DNA of 64,000 nt from NCBI GenBank assembly GCA_008973525.1, contig WACJ01000130.1, forward strand, positions 124,001 to 188,000. The letters run 5' to 3'. Origin of the DNA: Stenopsyche tienmushanensis. Lineage: Eukaryota; Arthropoda; Insecta; Trichoptera; Stenopsychidae. A program made the translations under genes and the position numbers. Position 1 is the stretch's first letter; each line of letters starts with the position of its first letter. Under the pieces are notes generated by a model. That model saw only the letters and a list, made by a program, of their open reading frames with translations. It was not told where the DNA came from and did no database searches. Below are positions 11,602 through 24,940 of the stretch, piece by piece.

Positions 11602-14222
11602 GATATTTTACATTTTTTATTTGCTATAAATATTTCCATTTTTTTCAGAAAATTAATTATTGATTTGTTTTGTTGAGCCATCTTCTTGGGCTTCATCTTT
11701 ATTTAAACTTTTCCGTAAAAAGCTTTTGATCCTATTTATTATGTTTTATTGTTACTTGGTCAGATACAAGGACAACACATTGTCATTTTTCAATCCATCT
11801 AATATACATCTACCGTTGTGCAAAATTTATGTGCAGAAACAACGTCAATAATCGCTTTAGGATCTATGGTAATAAAATTTGATTGATGCAAAGAACGGAT
11901 GAACTCATCATTCAATTGCCTAATTATACGGTTTTATTATAGAATTGGCACAAGTACAAAATGCCATTCAATTTACTATTGATTAAATCGAAATTTATTA
12001 GTGAATGGTTGTTGATTTTAAAATAATTTGTGGCTTTGTTATTTATGTTATTTAAAGGGGGATTTTCATTTGTACGTTATAGTAAAACAGATTTAAAAAA
12101 ATGCAAAAAGAAGATTTTAGTTTAATGTATAATTAACACGAGATTCGAGCAGTATTTTTTGCTGTTTTTATTGTAGCAGGATAAAAGTGTATACTGTCTT
12201 AATCCTATTAATGCGTATACTCGTTGAGGATTTTTATTTTTCACTCAGCTTTGATATGAAAGCGAAGGCTTCCAAGAAGGATAAACTTTAAATCTTTAAG
12301 CTCCGAAACAAGGCGCCATGCTCGAATCTTGGATTTCGTATTTACATATCAAACGTTTGTGCTTTAAGCTCCCATATGAGACTTATTAAACAGGCTACTT
12401 TACAGCTGTAATGTTATGATTGCGATTTAACGCGGAGGAAATTATGAACAGCGAGGTTTTGACTCGCGATGGCTTATTTCGTTACAACGTATCACGATAT
12501 ACTTGTTTTTATGAGCATTGAAGCATTTCAAGTTTTATGAGTCGTTAAAAAATACAATGCCTCTGTTAGCGGCGATGTTGCATTCGCTGTCGAAAGCTTC
12601 TTGCATGAAAGAACGTATGTCAGTATTTACAGCACGCTTTGCAGGCTGAAAAATCCAAGTGGTCGTAAAAGCTCTTTATATCTCCCGAGATAGTGGCTCG
12701 AGGAGCGAGTCGATCAAAAGAACATCAGCCGGCGAAGATCGCTCCTATTTCATTTATTAAAGGACGTCTTAGGCAGCATTAAAGTCACATTTACCACCGA
12801 CGCCATACATCCTGTAGCAGTTATTGGGATATCTCCGGATCTTGTTCCTTCGTTTTATCTATCGGTTTTCGATTACCGCCTAGGCAACGCGCTATCTGAG
12901 GACGAAGCACGTTTAATCTCCAAGATTGAATGTTTCGGAGTACGAAATTTGTTGTCTCGACGTATACGTGTGCAGAAACGGTAACTGCCGAGCCCATCAC
13001 CGTTCAATACGGCCCTAACGACTCTTCGCATCGATCCGAAGAACTTTGGCATTTTGACATTGACGATTGTTTTATGAAAAACACAGCCCGTCGCCTTTCT
13101 TTCCAGCACAACTCTAATTTGGTGCTATGTATTGTTAAGCTACGTCATCGACCTCTTTCATCCATACAACCAATACGCTTTGATTGATTAGCCCATGTCA
13201 ATTCGCTCCTAAATATAGACTCTTACCATGATCGATTTATCGTATCCTTCATTTCACCGAGAAACTTAGACAACCCCCTAAAAGACTCGATAAATCAAAA
13301 TCAAAATACCCACATCTCGATGGACAGCTATGTTAATATCTTTCATCGCATAATCAATGTAACAATCCGAAACGGATGTCATAACAAAAAATAACATTTT
13401 GTACGAACACCCAATTTGTTCAACAACAATAGCTTAACAGCTGGAACTTGACAATTCCTTATAACTATTACAACGGAAGATAGTTTAATATTTCCCTATT
13501 CAAATATGCAACTTCTATGGAAACTTTGAATATATGTATTCGCATTGAACAATTCATATCTGTATTATATAATGTAAAATTTATAATATAATAGATTTAT
13601 TTCTTAGTTATTTTATAAAGTATTCAACGCACAACAATTATGTATCTACGGCTGTGGAGCAATAAGACAAATGTTTGTATACATTTTTAACATATTTTTT
13701 TCAATCTATACAAACCGAATGTGGATTCTATGTATACTTTTAACGCACGTTATAAAAATTATTCAACTCTTTTTTTAGTAAAGCAACATGTGGTATCCAC
13801 CAGTCACTCCATTTGCGAGTTGAAGGGGTGCACATTCTATTTACCAACAGGGTGGATTATTCCCTCCCAGTAATGCTTTTTTGTATGCGTTTCCAATATT
13901 TTATGCTTAAAATGACATACCTAATTAAAATAATATATATCATCATAAAATGTGATATTCTTACTTAAATCTTAGGTACATTGTATTGCGTGTCTCAGAT
14001 AGAAATGCATTTTTAAAAAGTACATGTAAAAACGTAAATATTTATAGGATAGTGGTGCAGATTGTTTTCTTTAGAGTTCGGCAATTCAACTTATTTCTCT
14101 CTCATGATTAATTTTATAGCTAACTGATGGGATAAAGTCTTTAATCCCACTAAAACATTACCTTTGTGTTACTCAAATTAATTCTTAAAGGCTATATCAT
14201 CGTTTACAACGCCTTCATTTTG
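11602..14222. other. AT-rich stretch, no gene recognised
   Basis: A slightly GC-richer part near 12.6-13.2 kb has overlapping open frames on both strands (78 and 85 codons), with no recognisable protein in either. Nothing else was identified. Confidence 0.45.
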
Positions 14223-14230
14223 GTTCCGAG

Positions 14231-14838
14231 TAGGGAATCCAATCCCGAGCCAAAATTTCAATCCCGGAATTTCGGGATTGCATTAGTTTGATGTTTAATA
14301 TAAAAAAAAGTTAAAAAAAGATACAAATACAATTCAAAAATAGATTTTATCAGACATTTTGTCATCAATGCAACTGAAAAAGTTCCTTTTTGCTGAGATA
14401 CGGACTAAAACTTACAAAATTCCCGATTTCCTGACAAATGATTTATTTCCGTCGCTGCAGATGAATACTTACATACTATAATAGAAGAATACAAAAATTC
14501 TGAACCCCGTATCTATAATATTTCATATCGAAATTCCCATTATTAGAGTCGAGGTGTAGTAAATACATCACCGGTAGGGAAAGTTTAATATAACAATTTG
14601 AAAAATATATATGTACTGTATATATGTATTCATATATTAGACTGTTACTGCTTCTAAGTTCGCCAATTAGTAGTTACTTCACTGTTTTTAAGCGTCCAAA
14701 TTTCGGCGGGAATGTCTCGATTTAGTAGCCTTCATCGTACTGGTGAGGTGTACGATTTCTGTTAAATAGAAATTTTAATCCCAAGTTTTTCGGGATGAGC
14801 ACTTAAAACTGTCTGGGATCCCGGGATTGGATTCCCTA
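14231..14838. mobile_element. hAT-type MITE (TAGGGAATCC family), copy 1
   Basis: Its terminal inverted repeats are TAGGGAATCCAATCCCG and the inverse CGGGATTGGATTCCCTA. The flanks GTTCCGAG (14223-14230) and GTACCGAG (14839-14846) agree at 7 of 8 bases, as an aged 8-bp hAT target duplication would. Subterminal repeats of the CCCGGGATTCGGG kind are typical of the family here. Non-coding. Confidence 0.8.
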
Positions 14839-14846
14839 GTACCGAG

Positions 14847-16962
14847 CATTGCTGTATTCTCCGAATCTACGATAATATCGTCTGTAAATGCAAGATAATT
14901 CAGCTGTGGTCCATTAATATTAAGGGCTAATAAAAGAATACTCGCGTATTGAATTATATTGAAGCTTCCCGTCTTGGTTTTAATGTAAACTCTTAACAAA
15001 CAATTTATTTTTATTTCATGCTTATAAAATATAAGCCCTTGGCACTGTTTATTATCAATCGATACTTTACAAATTCATACATTATTTACAGAAAGAGTTA
15101 TTACAAAATGAATTCCGTCAGTCGGCCGCGCCAAACCCTATTTAATATTAACCACCCCCCGACTTTGAGGGCCGCGGAAACGTTATACAATGAAAAGAGT
15201 ATTGCAATATTTACCGACGAAAAAAAATCCGATATAGGTAAGTCGGCCAGCAATCGATCCAGAATATTAATTTTCCAGCGTCGAAGGAAATTCCGGGAGC
15301 TTATTTTTGGAGCCCTTAGATTTAATCTCCAAAGGCAGCCGGACAAAGATTATTATAAAATATAAACTCCAGCGCAGTAATTCTATTAAAACTCGTACGC
15401 TTACCAAAGACGTTGTTTGATAACGATCGCATTCGTGCTCGAAATTCAGCTGAAAAGCGCTCTCCCACAACACAATTTCAACCTTGCGTCGTCTAATTTC
15501 AACGTAATTTGACTTTTAAAAATGGCTGTAAGTGGCAGTAAATTTTCCAATAGCGCCCACGTCGAGCATGCGATTTTTAATTGACCAGCATGATCCAAGA
15601 GCAAAAATGTAATTCATTGAAAACGAATCGATGGTTGCATTGTTTGTGTTGGAATATAATAATTTATTTACCGCCCTATCATACTTTTAAGGACCACCCT
15701 ATCATACATTCTTGTAAAATAAATACTTGTTCGAATACGAATTCATTTTTCACACATTATTTACTGTATATCTTTTACATATTGCATTATTCTTCTTAAT
15801 GTGCCATATCCGACACCGAACGTAGTCGATCTCCATGGAAGATCTTACTAGGGAAAGGATTTTTCATGTGGTGGTTTCCAATTTGCCTTCCATACGTGGT
15901 AAAGTAAGGATATTATCATTTTGAAAGAAATTAAAATTTTAAGTAGAAAAGGAGAGAATCTATGAGTGAATAGCGAAACTATCATTATATTTAAAAATAG
16001 TTATTGTTACAAAATTCAATCACTTATTCACGATATTTATTTCATTACATAATGGTATTAAATTTGTCATTTGATTAATTGCGAGCAAATTAAATTGAAT
16101 TGAAATTAGCCCAAAATACCATACGTGATTATTCTTTCTCGTTATTATTGTTGTTTTTTTTATAAATAAAAATGTATGATCGTATTATTTCAAGTGTGTA
16201 AGTAAATATTATTTTCTGAAGTTTCCTTTTCATCAAATTTATCGAAAAGCATCAAAATTATCGTCTAAAATTGTTATGAAAGTTGAATTCGATATGTTGA
16301 TCGGATATCAAGTTTTGATTGGATACCATTTTGGTTTTGATTAAGTCATCATATCCACAAAAATCGAAAAACCATACGATAACATTTCAATCATGTTTTT
16401 ATGAGTTTTTCTCAGGTTTCCATACAGCGATCGATTGGAAGACATCGGTGTTATCAATACTTTTATTGTTTTGGCATTTGAATTTAATCATACTCCATTC
16501 GCCTCGTCTGGACTATATTTGTATTTATGTAAATGAATTGATTAAATATTTTTCATGGTTATATAAATACAACGCCATATCGGCCCTTCGTAGAAAACAT
16601 TCGACCTACGATAAAGGTGGGCCGTGACCTTTCATGTTAAATTGTGCTTTGACAGACTTTTACGGATATGCAACAGAAATCCACCGTTGCAATATAACAC
16701 GCGCACGGTATCGGACATAAGTGGCCATTATCCAACCATCGTGTCGGACTTATGTAATGATGAAATTGTGCAACATATTCCCTAAGCTGTGTTTAACAAA
16801 GTGCATTACACTAAATCAAGAAAGCTTTCTCCCCTGCACTCACTGAAAATGCTAGCGCACGAAAGAGAGATAGCATCGGCGATTGACCAGTCTCATTTTC
16901 AATTGATACGTATCGTTTTTATGGTTAGCTCTTAAGCAGTACATTTTTAGTATTACTAATCC
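14847..16962. other. intergenic stretch, no gene recognised
   Basis: Open frames of 115 and 102 codons (15018-15365 and 16319-16627, + strand) have no recognisable motif, and the first is shadowed by a similar frame on the other strand. I regard both as chance. Confidence 0.45.
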
Positions 16963-16970
16963 ACCATGGG

Positions 16971-17723
16971 TAGGGAATCCAAACACGGGATCCTGAATCC
17001 CGGGATTCCGGACAGTTCTGGACGCTTATGAATCCCAGGATTAGTAAACTGAATTTTTTACCTAACAGAAATCGTACACTTCAGCAGCACGATGGAGGCT
17101 ACTAAATCGAGACATTCCCGCCGAAATCTGGACGCTTAGAAACAGTGACTTAACTACTAATTGGCGAGCTTAGGCGACACCTAGGGGCATTAACTGTCTA
17201 ATCTATGTATTCATATATACAGTATATATATGTTTTCAAAATGTTATATTAACCTTTCCCTACCGGTGATGTATTTACTACACCTCGACTCTAATAATGA
17301 GAATATCGATATGAAATATAACAGATACAGGGTTCAGAATTTTTGTATTCCTCCGTAATATAATTACGAATCAACAAATTATTATAGTGTATAAGTATTA
17401 ATCTGCAGCGATGGAAATAAATAATTTGTCGGGAAATTGGGAATTTTGCAAGTTCTAATCCGTGTCCCAGCAAAAAGGAATTTTATCAGTCGCATTGATG
17501 ACAGAATCTATTTTTGAGTTGTATATGTATCTTCTCTTAAATAAATAATACTCTTTCGCCTTAAAACTATTTTTTATATTAAAAAAATAGACTTATTAGT
17601 AATTTTTGATCAAATTTATCAACGTAATTTCTTAAACTATTGAAAATTATCACAATCCCGGGATCGTCTAATGCAATCCCGAAATCTCGGAATCGAAATT
17701 TTGGCTCGGGATTGGATTCCCTA
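16971..17723. mobile_element. hAT-type MITE (TAGGGAATCC family), copy 2
   Basis: Same family as at 14.2 kb but in the opposite orientation. The ends are TAGGGAATCC and GGATTCCCTA, with flanks ACCATGGG and ATCATGGG matching at 7 of 8 bases. The shared core includes ACTAATTGGCGAGCTTAG and CCCTACCGGTGATGTATTTA. Non-coding. Confidence 0.8.
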
Positions 17724-18201
17724 ATCATGGGAGTATGATCCTAAATAAGGAATTCTACATTGTAACAATAACAAAAATAAGCATAATAAAAAATATATGC
17801 TATAATAAAGTGTTAATAAAGCAATATGCACTATAAGGTTAAACACTAATACCCTGATGCACAAAACTATTCATATTCGAGCTATTTATAATCATCAATG
17901 GGTCAAAAATTATCCTCGTCAGTCTTACAATCGACGATATATCGTTTCTTAAAATTCAAAGGGCTAAATAAAACATTTTTATATGATGAAACAAATTATC
18001 AAGTATAAAAATGTATAATTTGTACAGTAGAACAAATTTATTTCTTACTGACCCCATTTTCATGAACAAAGTGATATTTTTGTAGTTCTTTGGACAGTTT
18101 CTCCTGATTACATATCTGATTTTATATTTTTGTATCAAGCTCATCTGCTAGTTAAAACATAAAATATTTTTTGGATGTCTTTTCAACTGTCGGATCCTTA
18201 T

Positions 18202-18494
18202 ATATAGATACGGCATGGAAACTACCTTATTTTAAAAATGAATAACACAAACAGTATAGAAGGGTGTTTTACCGAAACTACTGCTTGAAAAAGTGGAGAG
18301 AAGCTTCAAAGTTCGACTATCTCGATGCATTGACATGAACGAAAGTCACCTTAATGATGTAATTTTTTAAACATAATAAATGAAAACTTTAAAAGTCTCT
18401 GTAACATAGAAAAAATAATTAAAATAACATCTCTTATCTTGTTTGTGTTATTTATTTTTAAAACAAGGTAGTTTCCCTACCGCACCCTGTATAT
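18202..18494. mobile_element. MITE with about 50-bp terminal inverted repeats
   Basis: Left GGAAACTACCTTATTTTAAAAATGAATAACACAAAC pairs with right GTTTGTGTTATTTATTTTTAAAACAAGGTAGTTTCC. The right edge reads CCGCACCCTGTATA, so a TA-type target is likely. About 290 bases, no coding capacity. Superfamily not assigned, but the TA-rich flanks fit Tc1/mariner. Confidence 0.65.
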
Positions 18495-20693
18495 CTCAGG
18501 CATGTTAAAAAATGTACCAAATTTGTGTGACATTTATCTTCTTGATTCTTAAAAATGCATACATTTCTCACTGTAAAAATGCTATAAATCTTAACGTTTG
18601 TTTAAACATTCGAAGCGAAAGGATTTTTTTAAAGCCCTGGAGATTTCAATTATATCAACATGAAAAACGTACGTTGCCCGAATAAAAAGTTGCTAGGGGG
18701 CTCGAAATGAAAATCGCCAGCAATTTTAAAGATTTCGTTGTGCTACGGAGATCTGAATAAATGATAATCCAAAGGTGCGATCTTTCGTGAATGTAGAGGG
18801 TGATGTATGCAGAACTTCCGACACTAACTGTCTGGTTTTCCCCGGGGGCATCCTTGCAGAATGTAGTCTTGGATTATTCTAGAACGTTTCCTTCTCAGTT
18901 ACCTCGACACCCGATTCAAACGATTCAATTCACAATAAAGTTTGACCCACTTCCAAAACAGCACAAATAGAAAATTTGGAATGTCGGCGAATATATATCA
19001 ATACCTGTTCAAGTCGAGATGTATGGCAATAGTCATCCAGGCGAATATAAATTTAGCTGACGTCCAATAAATGCCAGGGTTAACGAAAATCTATTAGAAC
19101 GAAAGGGGATTGCGTAAAAAAAACGGTATGAAACCAATAAATCTCATGAGTTTCTGGATGAATTTTGCTCATATAACAATATGAAGCATGTCTGCACGAT
19201 AGCTGAACTTGGCATTATTTCATCGCCGAGCTGAATGTTTGATTTTGTTTCTTAACTGTTTGGGTTTTTTTTTAGATAAACATATCAAGGGTGTTGTCTT
19301 ATCATTATTTGGCATTCAAATGGAATTATTATTTTACCATAATCCAGCAATTCGTGAAAGTCCGTTGAAAAATTACATCACGCCCTTGAGGGCTGCTCCT
19401 GACAGTGAAAGCTCTGACTAAAGCTGAGAATTTTTTCTCGGATCTCTTTATCCCTCGGGCATGAAAACGACCGTAATATTTTCTTCTTCAAATTTATGCG
19501 ACTTTTTTGCTCCAGTCGTACACATCACTCGAACGCGTACATCTCGCATAATCATATTCATAAATCAGTGCTTTCGAATGGAGGAGTTCTGTGCAGATAT
19601 ATTTCTTTGACAGCTTCTTTTCAATGGGGCTTAAATGCTCGGCTTCTCTCATACTCGAAAGCCGATAATAATTTATGAGCTTTTGTTGGGCTTTTGACAG
19701 ATGTGGAGACTTCCCTGTAGGGTCCGCCACCCCCACGGCGCTTCGATAAAAATTATCGACAATTCTGCATTCTGTTATATAATACTGCTTTCGATATTGA
19801 ACGGACGACCGTAGCCGTTCAATAGAACGAACTGTCAATGTTCACGTGCTCGAAGGATACCGAGTGTAACACAAAAAAAAAACATACAGCCCACGACAAC
19901 CTCCATAAAGTAATTCATTTTTATTTTTAATTAAAATTTTACGATGGCACTTTCCAATATCCAAAACTTCCCTCGCAAATTCGATTTTATCCAACATGTT
20001 TTTGCGAAAAAAAAATGTAATATACATTGCAGCTTATTGTAACAACGCTTGTCGAAAAATAAGAAAATAGTTCACATTTTCATTGAAAACATTTGTACTG
20101 ATATGGGGGGCGAATGTCAAATGTCAGGCTTCGTCGCAAAAATTCCCGACTCTTTTATTGTAGTTAAATTCTGCAAATATCACTCAAAGCAATTTCATTA
20201 AAATGCCGCATTAATATCATACACCTTTTTATATCCAACCTTTATTTTGTAAATTTATTTAAATGTATTTTACATATCCGCTAATCCTGTCGTTCGTAAT
20301 ACATTTACAACATAATGTCGCGGTTGTGAACAAAGAAATTATAAGAACATATTGCCATTTAATTAGACCTTTCAACCTTTTAAGGAAATAATACAGAAAA
20401 CGGTATCCTGAAATACAAATAATGTCATGACCCAAAAGGCAAAGTCAATGGTCCGCGATCAAACCACAAAAAACAATGTATTATATGAACTCAGTTATAG
20501 CAAATATGTTCTTAATGCAATTTAATTTTATAACATTTTTGGATGCAATACATACGTAAATACGTTTTTTTTTTACATAAATACCATTTTAAATTTGATT
20601 GAACAACAACCATTTGATGCCTCGCATCAGAAATATATTTAAATGACCAAAACGAATAAGTCGAATTCGATTTTTATTGATACTTTATATCAA
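18495..20693. other. intergenic stretch, no gene recognised
   Basis: A frame of 114 codons at 19838-19494 (- strand) overlaps a 60-codon frame on the + strand. It lacks recognisable motifs and is not supported as a gene. Confidence 0.45.
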
Positions 20694-21611
20694 GACTTAT
20701 GAGTCTGGTTCCGGTAAATGATTCCGCAAATCGTGTAATACAAATCCGTGTTATACAAGGTTTGAAGGTCATACAAAATTAGGGTTTGCGTTCCAAAAAA
20801 TATCGATGATATGTTATATATGTATTTACTTTATTTTTTTAAATCATCATCGTCATAGTGCAGCCACAAACAGTCCACTGCAGAACTATGAGTCTCATCA
20901 ATATCCATTCACAGAAAGGAGTTACATCCATCACGACTGTATCATATATTCAGCTCCCTCATTCGCTCATATATTTACGAAATTAATTGAAAAAAAAAAC
21001 GTTAATAACATATAATATACCATTCATTCATCATCGCTATAACTTATAATTCTATATGCTTCATTATGTTTCGAGATCTGTTGTGTGTTTCATTAGGTTC
21101 CAAAATCTGTTTAAACTTATTTTCGTGATTCCATGTCATCACAACCTTCTCCACCAATATTACATGTTTATTGTCCTTGGGTATTCATCTTCTATTGATG
21201 GTAAAACATTTTCTCCAAAGACTACAGTAAAACCTAGATATAACGGACTAATTTAAAGTAGATTGTTTTATTCCTTTAGCGGATGCAGAAACAATTTCGA
21301 ATAGAATTTTTTCCAGGCTCGTGAAAGTGTTAAATTTTCATCTTGATCGATGTATCCTAATATTTTTTCAAATGTTTGACGGCCATAATATACTTTAAAT
21401 ATTGAAATTATACCTTATATTTGGATTGGATTATAGATGTAGTGTTTGGCGGTAAAATTATATATAAATATTAGGATGCTTTAAATCAAGCTGATGTCCT
21501 GTTACATTGTCCAATATCAATAATAGTTTAAAATTATGTATATTTTCCCCTCAAACCGTGTTATATAAAGCGCGTTGTAAAAACCCGTGTTATACGAGGT
21601 CCAAGTGTATA
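20694..21611 (-). mobile_element. pogo-like element (CACTCGGGCCTCG family), degraded copy
   Basis: The right end CCGTGTTATACGAGGTCCAAGTGTA matches the inverse terminus of the 61.4-kb copy. The left edge near 20694 is degenerate, but the adjoining TTCCGCAAATCG and GGGTTTGCGTTCCAAAA blocks match it. A LINE-like piece (20830-20970) and another pogo-type end (CAGTAAAACCTAGATATAACG, 21228) lie inside, so the copy is nested. The transposase-like frame is largely lost. Confidence 0.55.
20830..20970 (-). mobile_element. LINE-like 3' fragment, antisense copy
   Basis: The + strand reads ATCATCATCGTCATAGTGCAGC, then AGTCCACTGCAGAACTATGAG and ACAGAAAGGAGTTACATCC, the inverse of the 39.5-kb end. Short, 5'-truncated, non-coding. 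Confidence 0.45.
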
Positions 21612-21642
21612 TTGATGATATAAACACGAAACACGTCAAGAA

Positions 21643-21999
21643 TAGAGAATCCAATCCCGGGATCCCGGACGTTTTAGGTGCTCATGAATCCCGGGATTAG
21701 TAAATGTAATCCCGAAAAATTCGGGATTGAAATTTGTGTCTAACGGAAATCGTAAATCTCACCAGCACGATAAAGGCTACTAAATCGAGACATTCCCACC
21801 GAAATCTGAACGCTTGGAAACAATGGCGTAACTACTAATTGGTGAGCTTAGACGACGCCTAGGGGGCAGTAACTGTCTAATCTATGTATACATATATAGA
21901 GTACATATATGTTTTTCAAATTTTTATATTAACCTTTCCCTACCGGTGATGTATTTACTACATCCTAGGATAGTATAATGCAATTCCGAAATCCCGGGT
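21643..21999. mobile_element. hAT-type MITE (TAGGGAATCC family), truncated copy 3
   Basis: The left end TAGAGAATCCAATCCCGGGA and the shared core (ACTAATTGGTGAGCTTAG, CCCTACCGGTGATGTATTTA) are present. The right portion is collapsed to a short CCGAAATCCCGGGTAGGG remnant, so the right terminus is lost. Confidence 0.7.
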
Positions 22000-23210
22000 A
22001 GGGTAGATTTTGAAAATTAAAGTCTCCATTCTTGAATTCGTAAGCGTACAGTTTTAGATAAAGAATCCACCATCGTGAATGGAGAATCAACTCTGGAATA
22101 TATTTGAACGTTATGCAACTCTCCATGAAGCTCTTTTATTTGAACGTATCATGGTTGTACCGCTTTTAAAACATTCGAATTTCTCTTTCATGCTGCAAAA
22201 GTATTATTCGACTTAGTCGCCTTGATGGTCCACTGTGTGAGCCAAGTAGATTACATATAAAAACTTAGCCTTCGATATCAAATCTTTGAAGAATCGTGCT
22301 CTTTTTACTTGCATAACAATTTTAAAATGTCCTAATCCGCGTGTGTGATTTGTGCAGAGCAAATCCTATTCTCTAATAATATTTTCCAGTACAAGATATA
22401 ATGCATGTCTTTTTTATGACCTTCCACGATGTTAAAAATATTTCATCTTATTACAAAAATTTAGCCTCAAAGACTATCGAATTTGTCTTATTGGAGCAAT
22501 TCGATTCCATAGACTATTTTTATTCCCTCTATGCTTCCATTATGGTGTTTCCAAAGTAGTGCCTTTACATGTTGCTGTCCGAATTTGAAGTATAAAAATG
22601 TGTTGGCTTAAATTTGTATATCTGGTTTTTTTAACATCGACCTACATTAAGTTTTCATGATAAAACGCCCGGTTCATTAAGTGTTAATGGATATCTGCTA
22701 TGCGCCCTGCGAAGAAACTTTCATTGGAAGTCTTCCATAATAATTATTTTTTGCTTTTTTATATTTTGCTGAATATGAATTTCACTATTAATACGCATCG
22801 TTTCCAAGCTATGAACATTTTGATTTACTATCCCGAGACGAATCAAAATCAATTCAAAATGTAATTATTATGAATTTTTACATATACAATATTTAAAAAA
22901 TAATACTTTTGAGTATAATTTTGTAATCACAATGATGTGACATTATTTTATAAATGAGAACAGAGGTCATGTCATTTGACGAGGCAAACGAATGATAAAC
23001 TTATATATTACTTACATATGCATAGCCTTATAGTATATTAATAAATAATTGTAAAATATTATTTTTTTACGTTTATGCCAAGCACTCAAAAATGGCAATT
23101 AACCTCCTCATATATGAATGCTCAAGGATTATTTAATCATTCGTGAAGTACCACTTAGAAGATTGCCATTTTGATAAATAGCATTTTTTATAAAGTCAAG
23201 CGAACTTTAT

Positions 23211-23242
<32 letters not shown>

Positions 23243-23910
23243 ATAGTTATACCTCCTAGACGTCGCGACGCCCACGCTGAAAGTCTGCACTGTATAGTGT
23301 CATACTGCAATCACGATTTTGAATCTCCTCCCAGTCACGTTTTTCACAATCGCATTACAAATACCGTGTACACTAAATTGTCACTAACATGAGATAACAT
23401 TTCATACAGTTTAATTTTTAATTGTATGAAAAATAAAGTTGTACCACATGAAATTGCCGAATGTCACGTCATGACAAGAGCTCATTCGTCAATAGTATAC
23501 GCTGTGATCGCGAGATGAAAATGTATGATGTCTGAATGTAACTTTCTTCAAAAGTGAACAAAGACACATGAAGCTTTTAAGCTAAATACAATTTGTGACC
23601 ATGCAATCACGCTCGTACTATAATACAAAATATAATGAACTATGTGTAACTAGATGCTATTAGAAATTTATGCATTAAAGTATTCTTAAATCCTTATATC
23701 CGATTTATCATCTTGATCCGGGTTATATCCTGATTTCCTGGATCTAAAAAAATAAATGCTGAGATTATTAAAAATATCGAACAAGGCCATCTATGAATGA
23801 CTAAAATTCCTAGTAAAATAATCGTATCATGATATAATAAACATTTGTGGAAACCAATAAGAAAACTACATCATGAAAACTTATTATCGTCTACGTCTAA
23901 ATTCGATATA
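22000..23910. other. AT-rich stretch, no gene recognised
   Basis: Apart from the TA microsatellite at 23217, nothing was identified. Open frames are short. Confidence 0.5.
23217..23243. repeat. (TA)n microsatellite
   Basis: An uninterrupted TA run of about 26 bases. Shorter TA runs lie at about 4580-4594, 41818-41837 and 56519-56538. Confidence 0.9.
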
Positions 23911-24000
23911 CAGTAGACTCTCGATTATCCGGGGGACTGCCGGGGAGGGCAAACACGGATAATCCAAATCATCAAATTTCTACTTGGCTTTGATTATAAT
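23911..24000 (+). mobile_element. Tigger/pogo 5' terminus, solo fragment
   Basis: CAGTAGACTCTCGATTATCCGGGGG, preceded by TA, is a Tigger-type left end, matching the inverse right end at 6965. About 60-90 bases look related, including an inverse GGATAATCC within it. The rest of the element is absent, and the foldback element at 24075 follows. Confidence 0.5.
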
Positions 24001-24074
24001 ATCATATTTACAATACAAATTTTTATTTCATAATTTTAATACTCATTGTTTATTAAGAAAAACTCTCATAATTA

Positions 24075-24940
24075 ATTTGTATGGTAGGATGATCGCGTAT
24101 TTGCGAGCGAATTCCAATGATTCAAAAAGAGCACTCTTGTACGTTGAGCTCGAAGAGAGACAGAGACGAATAAAATGTAGCGCATTTTAACCGTGCATGA
24201 GAGACAGAGACGGAGAGCTTTCTGCGTACATCAATTGTATAGATCGTTGACCCAAATTTATCAACTAATATTGATTTGTGAATGATTTAATTAATCGATT
24301 ACTTGAAGAAATGATCGAATATTTTGTGCTATCGACAGTGTTTATTTATTTAACTTGTTCGTCGCTGCGTCCACTAGATATGCGCGTCTTGAAAAGCGAA
24401 TCAAGCGTCTCATTGTTACGTATTTCTATAACGACTTGCAAATGTTAACTTTACGAACGTCTTTCTATAATGTCTTCCAGGTGACAACTGTTTAAATATC
24501 TTTCGAGGTCGACCTCGAAACTTGCATTCTTATCCTTGTCTGTTCGCACTTGCTTATCTAGCATCTACGACTATAAAGATTTTAAATTAGCTTACGTTAA
24601 AGGGTTAAGCCGGGTAGACAAGCGTTGCAGAGGGCCTATGAACAATCAGTTTAACACTCTCGTCGCCCAATATGTTGCCTACAGCATCTCTGTCTCTCAT
24701 CGAGCTCAGCGTATAAGAGTGCTCTTTCTGAATCACTGGAATTCGCTCGCAAATACGCGATCATCTTACCATACACGTTAAAGTTTTAGTTAAAAAAATC
24801 ATGTGTGTCGCTATTATCACTCTGGGTCCATTTTCACAATCTTACTCTCATTGTGATTTCTAAATCGTTTAATAAGATTTCTTAAACTCTTACTCAGTTG
24901 TTTTAAAAACTTAAATAATTAAAACATGAGAACAGGCGTT
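24075..24940. mobile_element. foldback DNA element with long terminal inverted repeats, copy 2
   Basis: The left inverted arm (from TATGGTAGGATGATCGCG at about 24080) pairs with the right arm (to TACCATACACG at about 24777) over more than 100 bases. The outer right arm continues to AACATGAGAACAGGCGTTT near 24940, which matches the inverse of the outer left arm of copy 1. Here the left outer arm is missing. The centre carries TGCTATCGACAGTGTTTATTTATTTAA, shared in inverse orientation with copy 1. No transposase frame is seen. Confidence 0.6.

Noticed and set aside
15018..15365. 115-codon frame on the + strand
   Set aside because: Low-complexity composition, shadowed by an 81-codon frame on the other strand, no motif.
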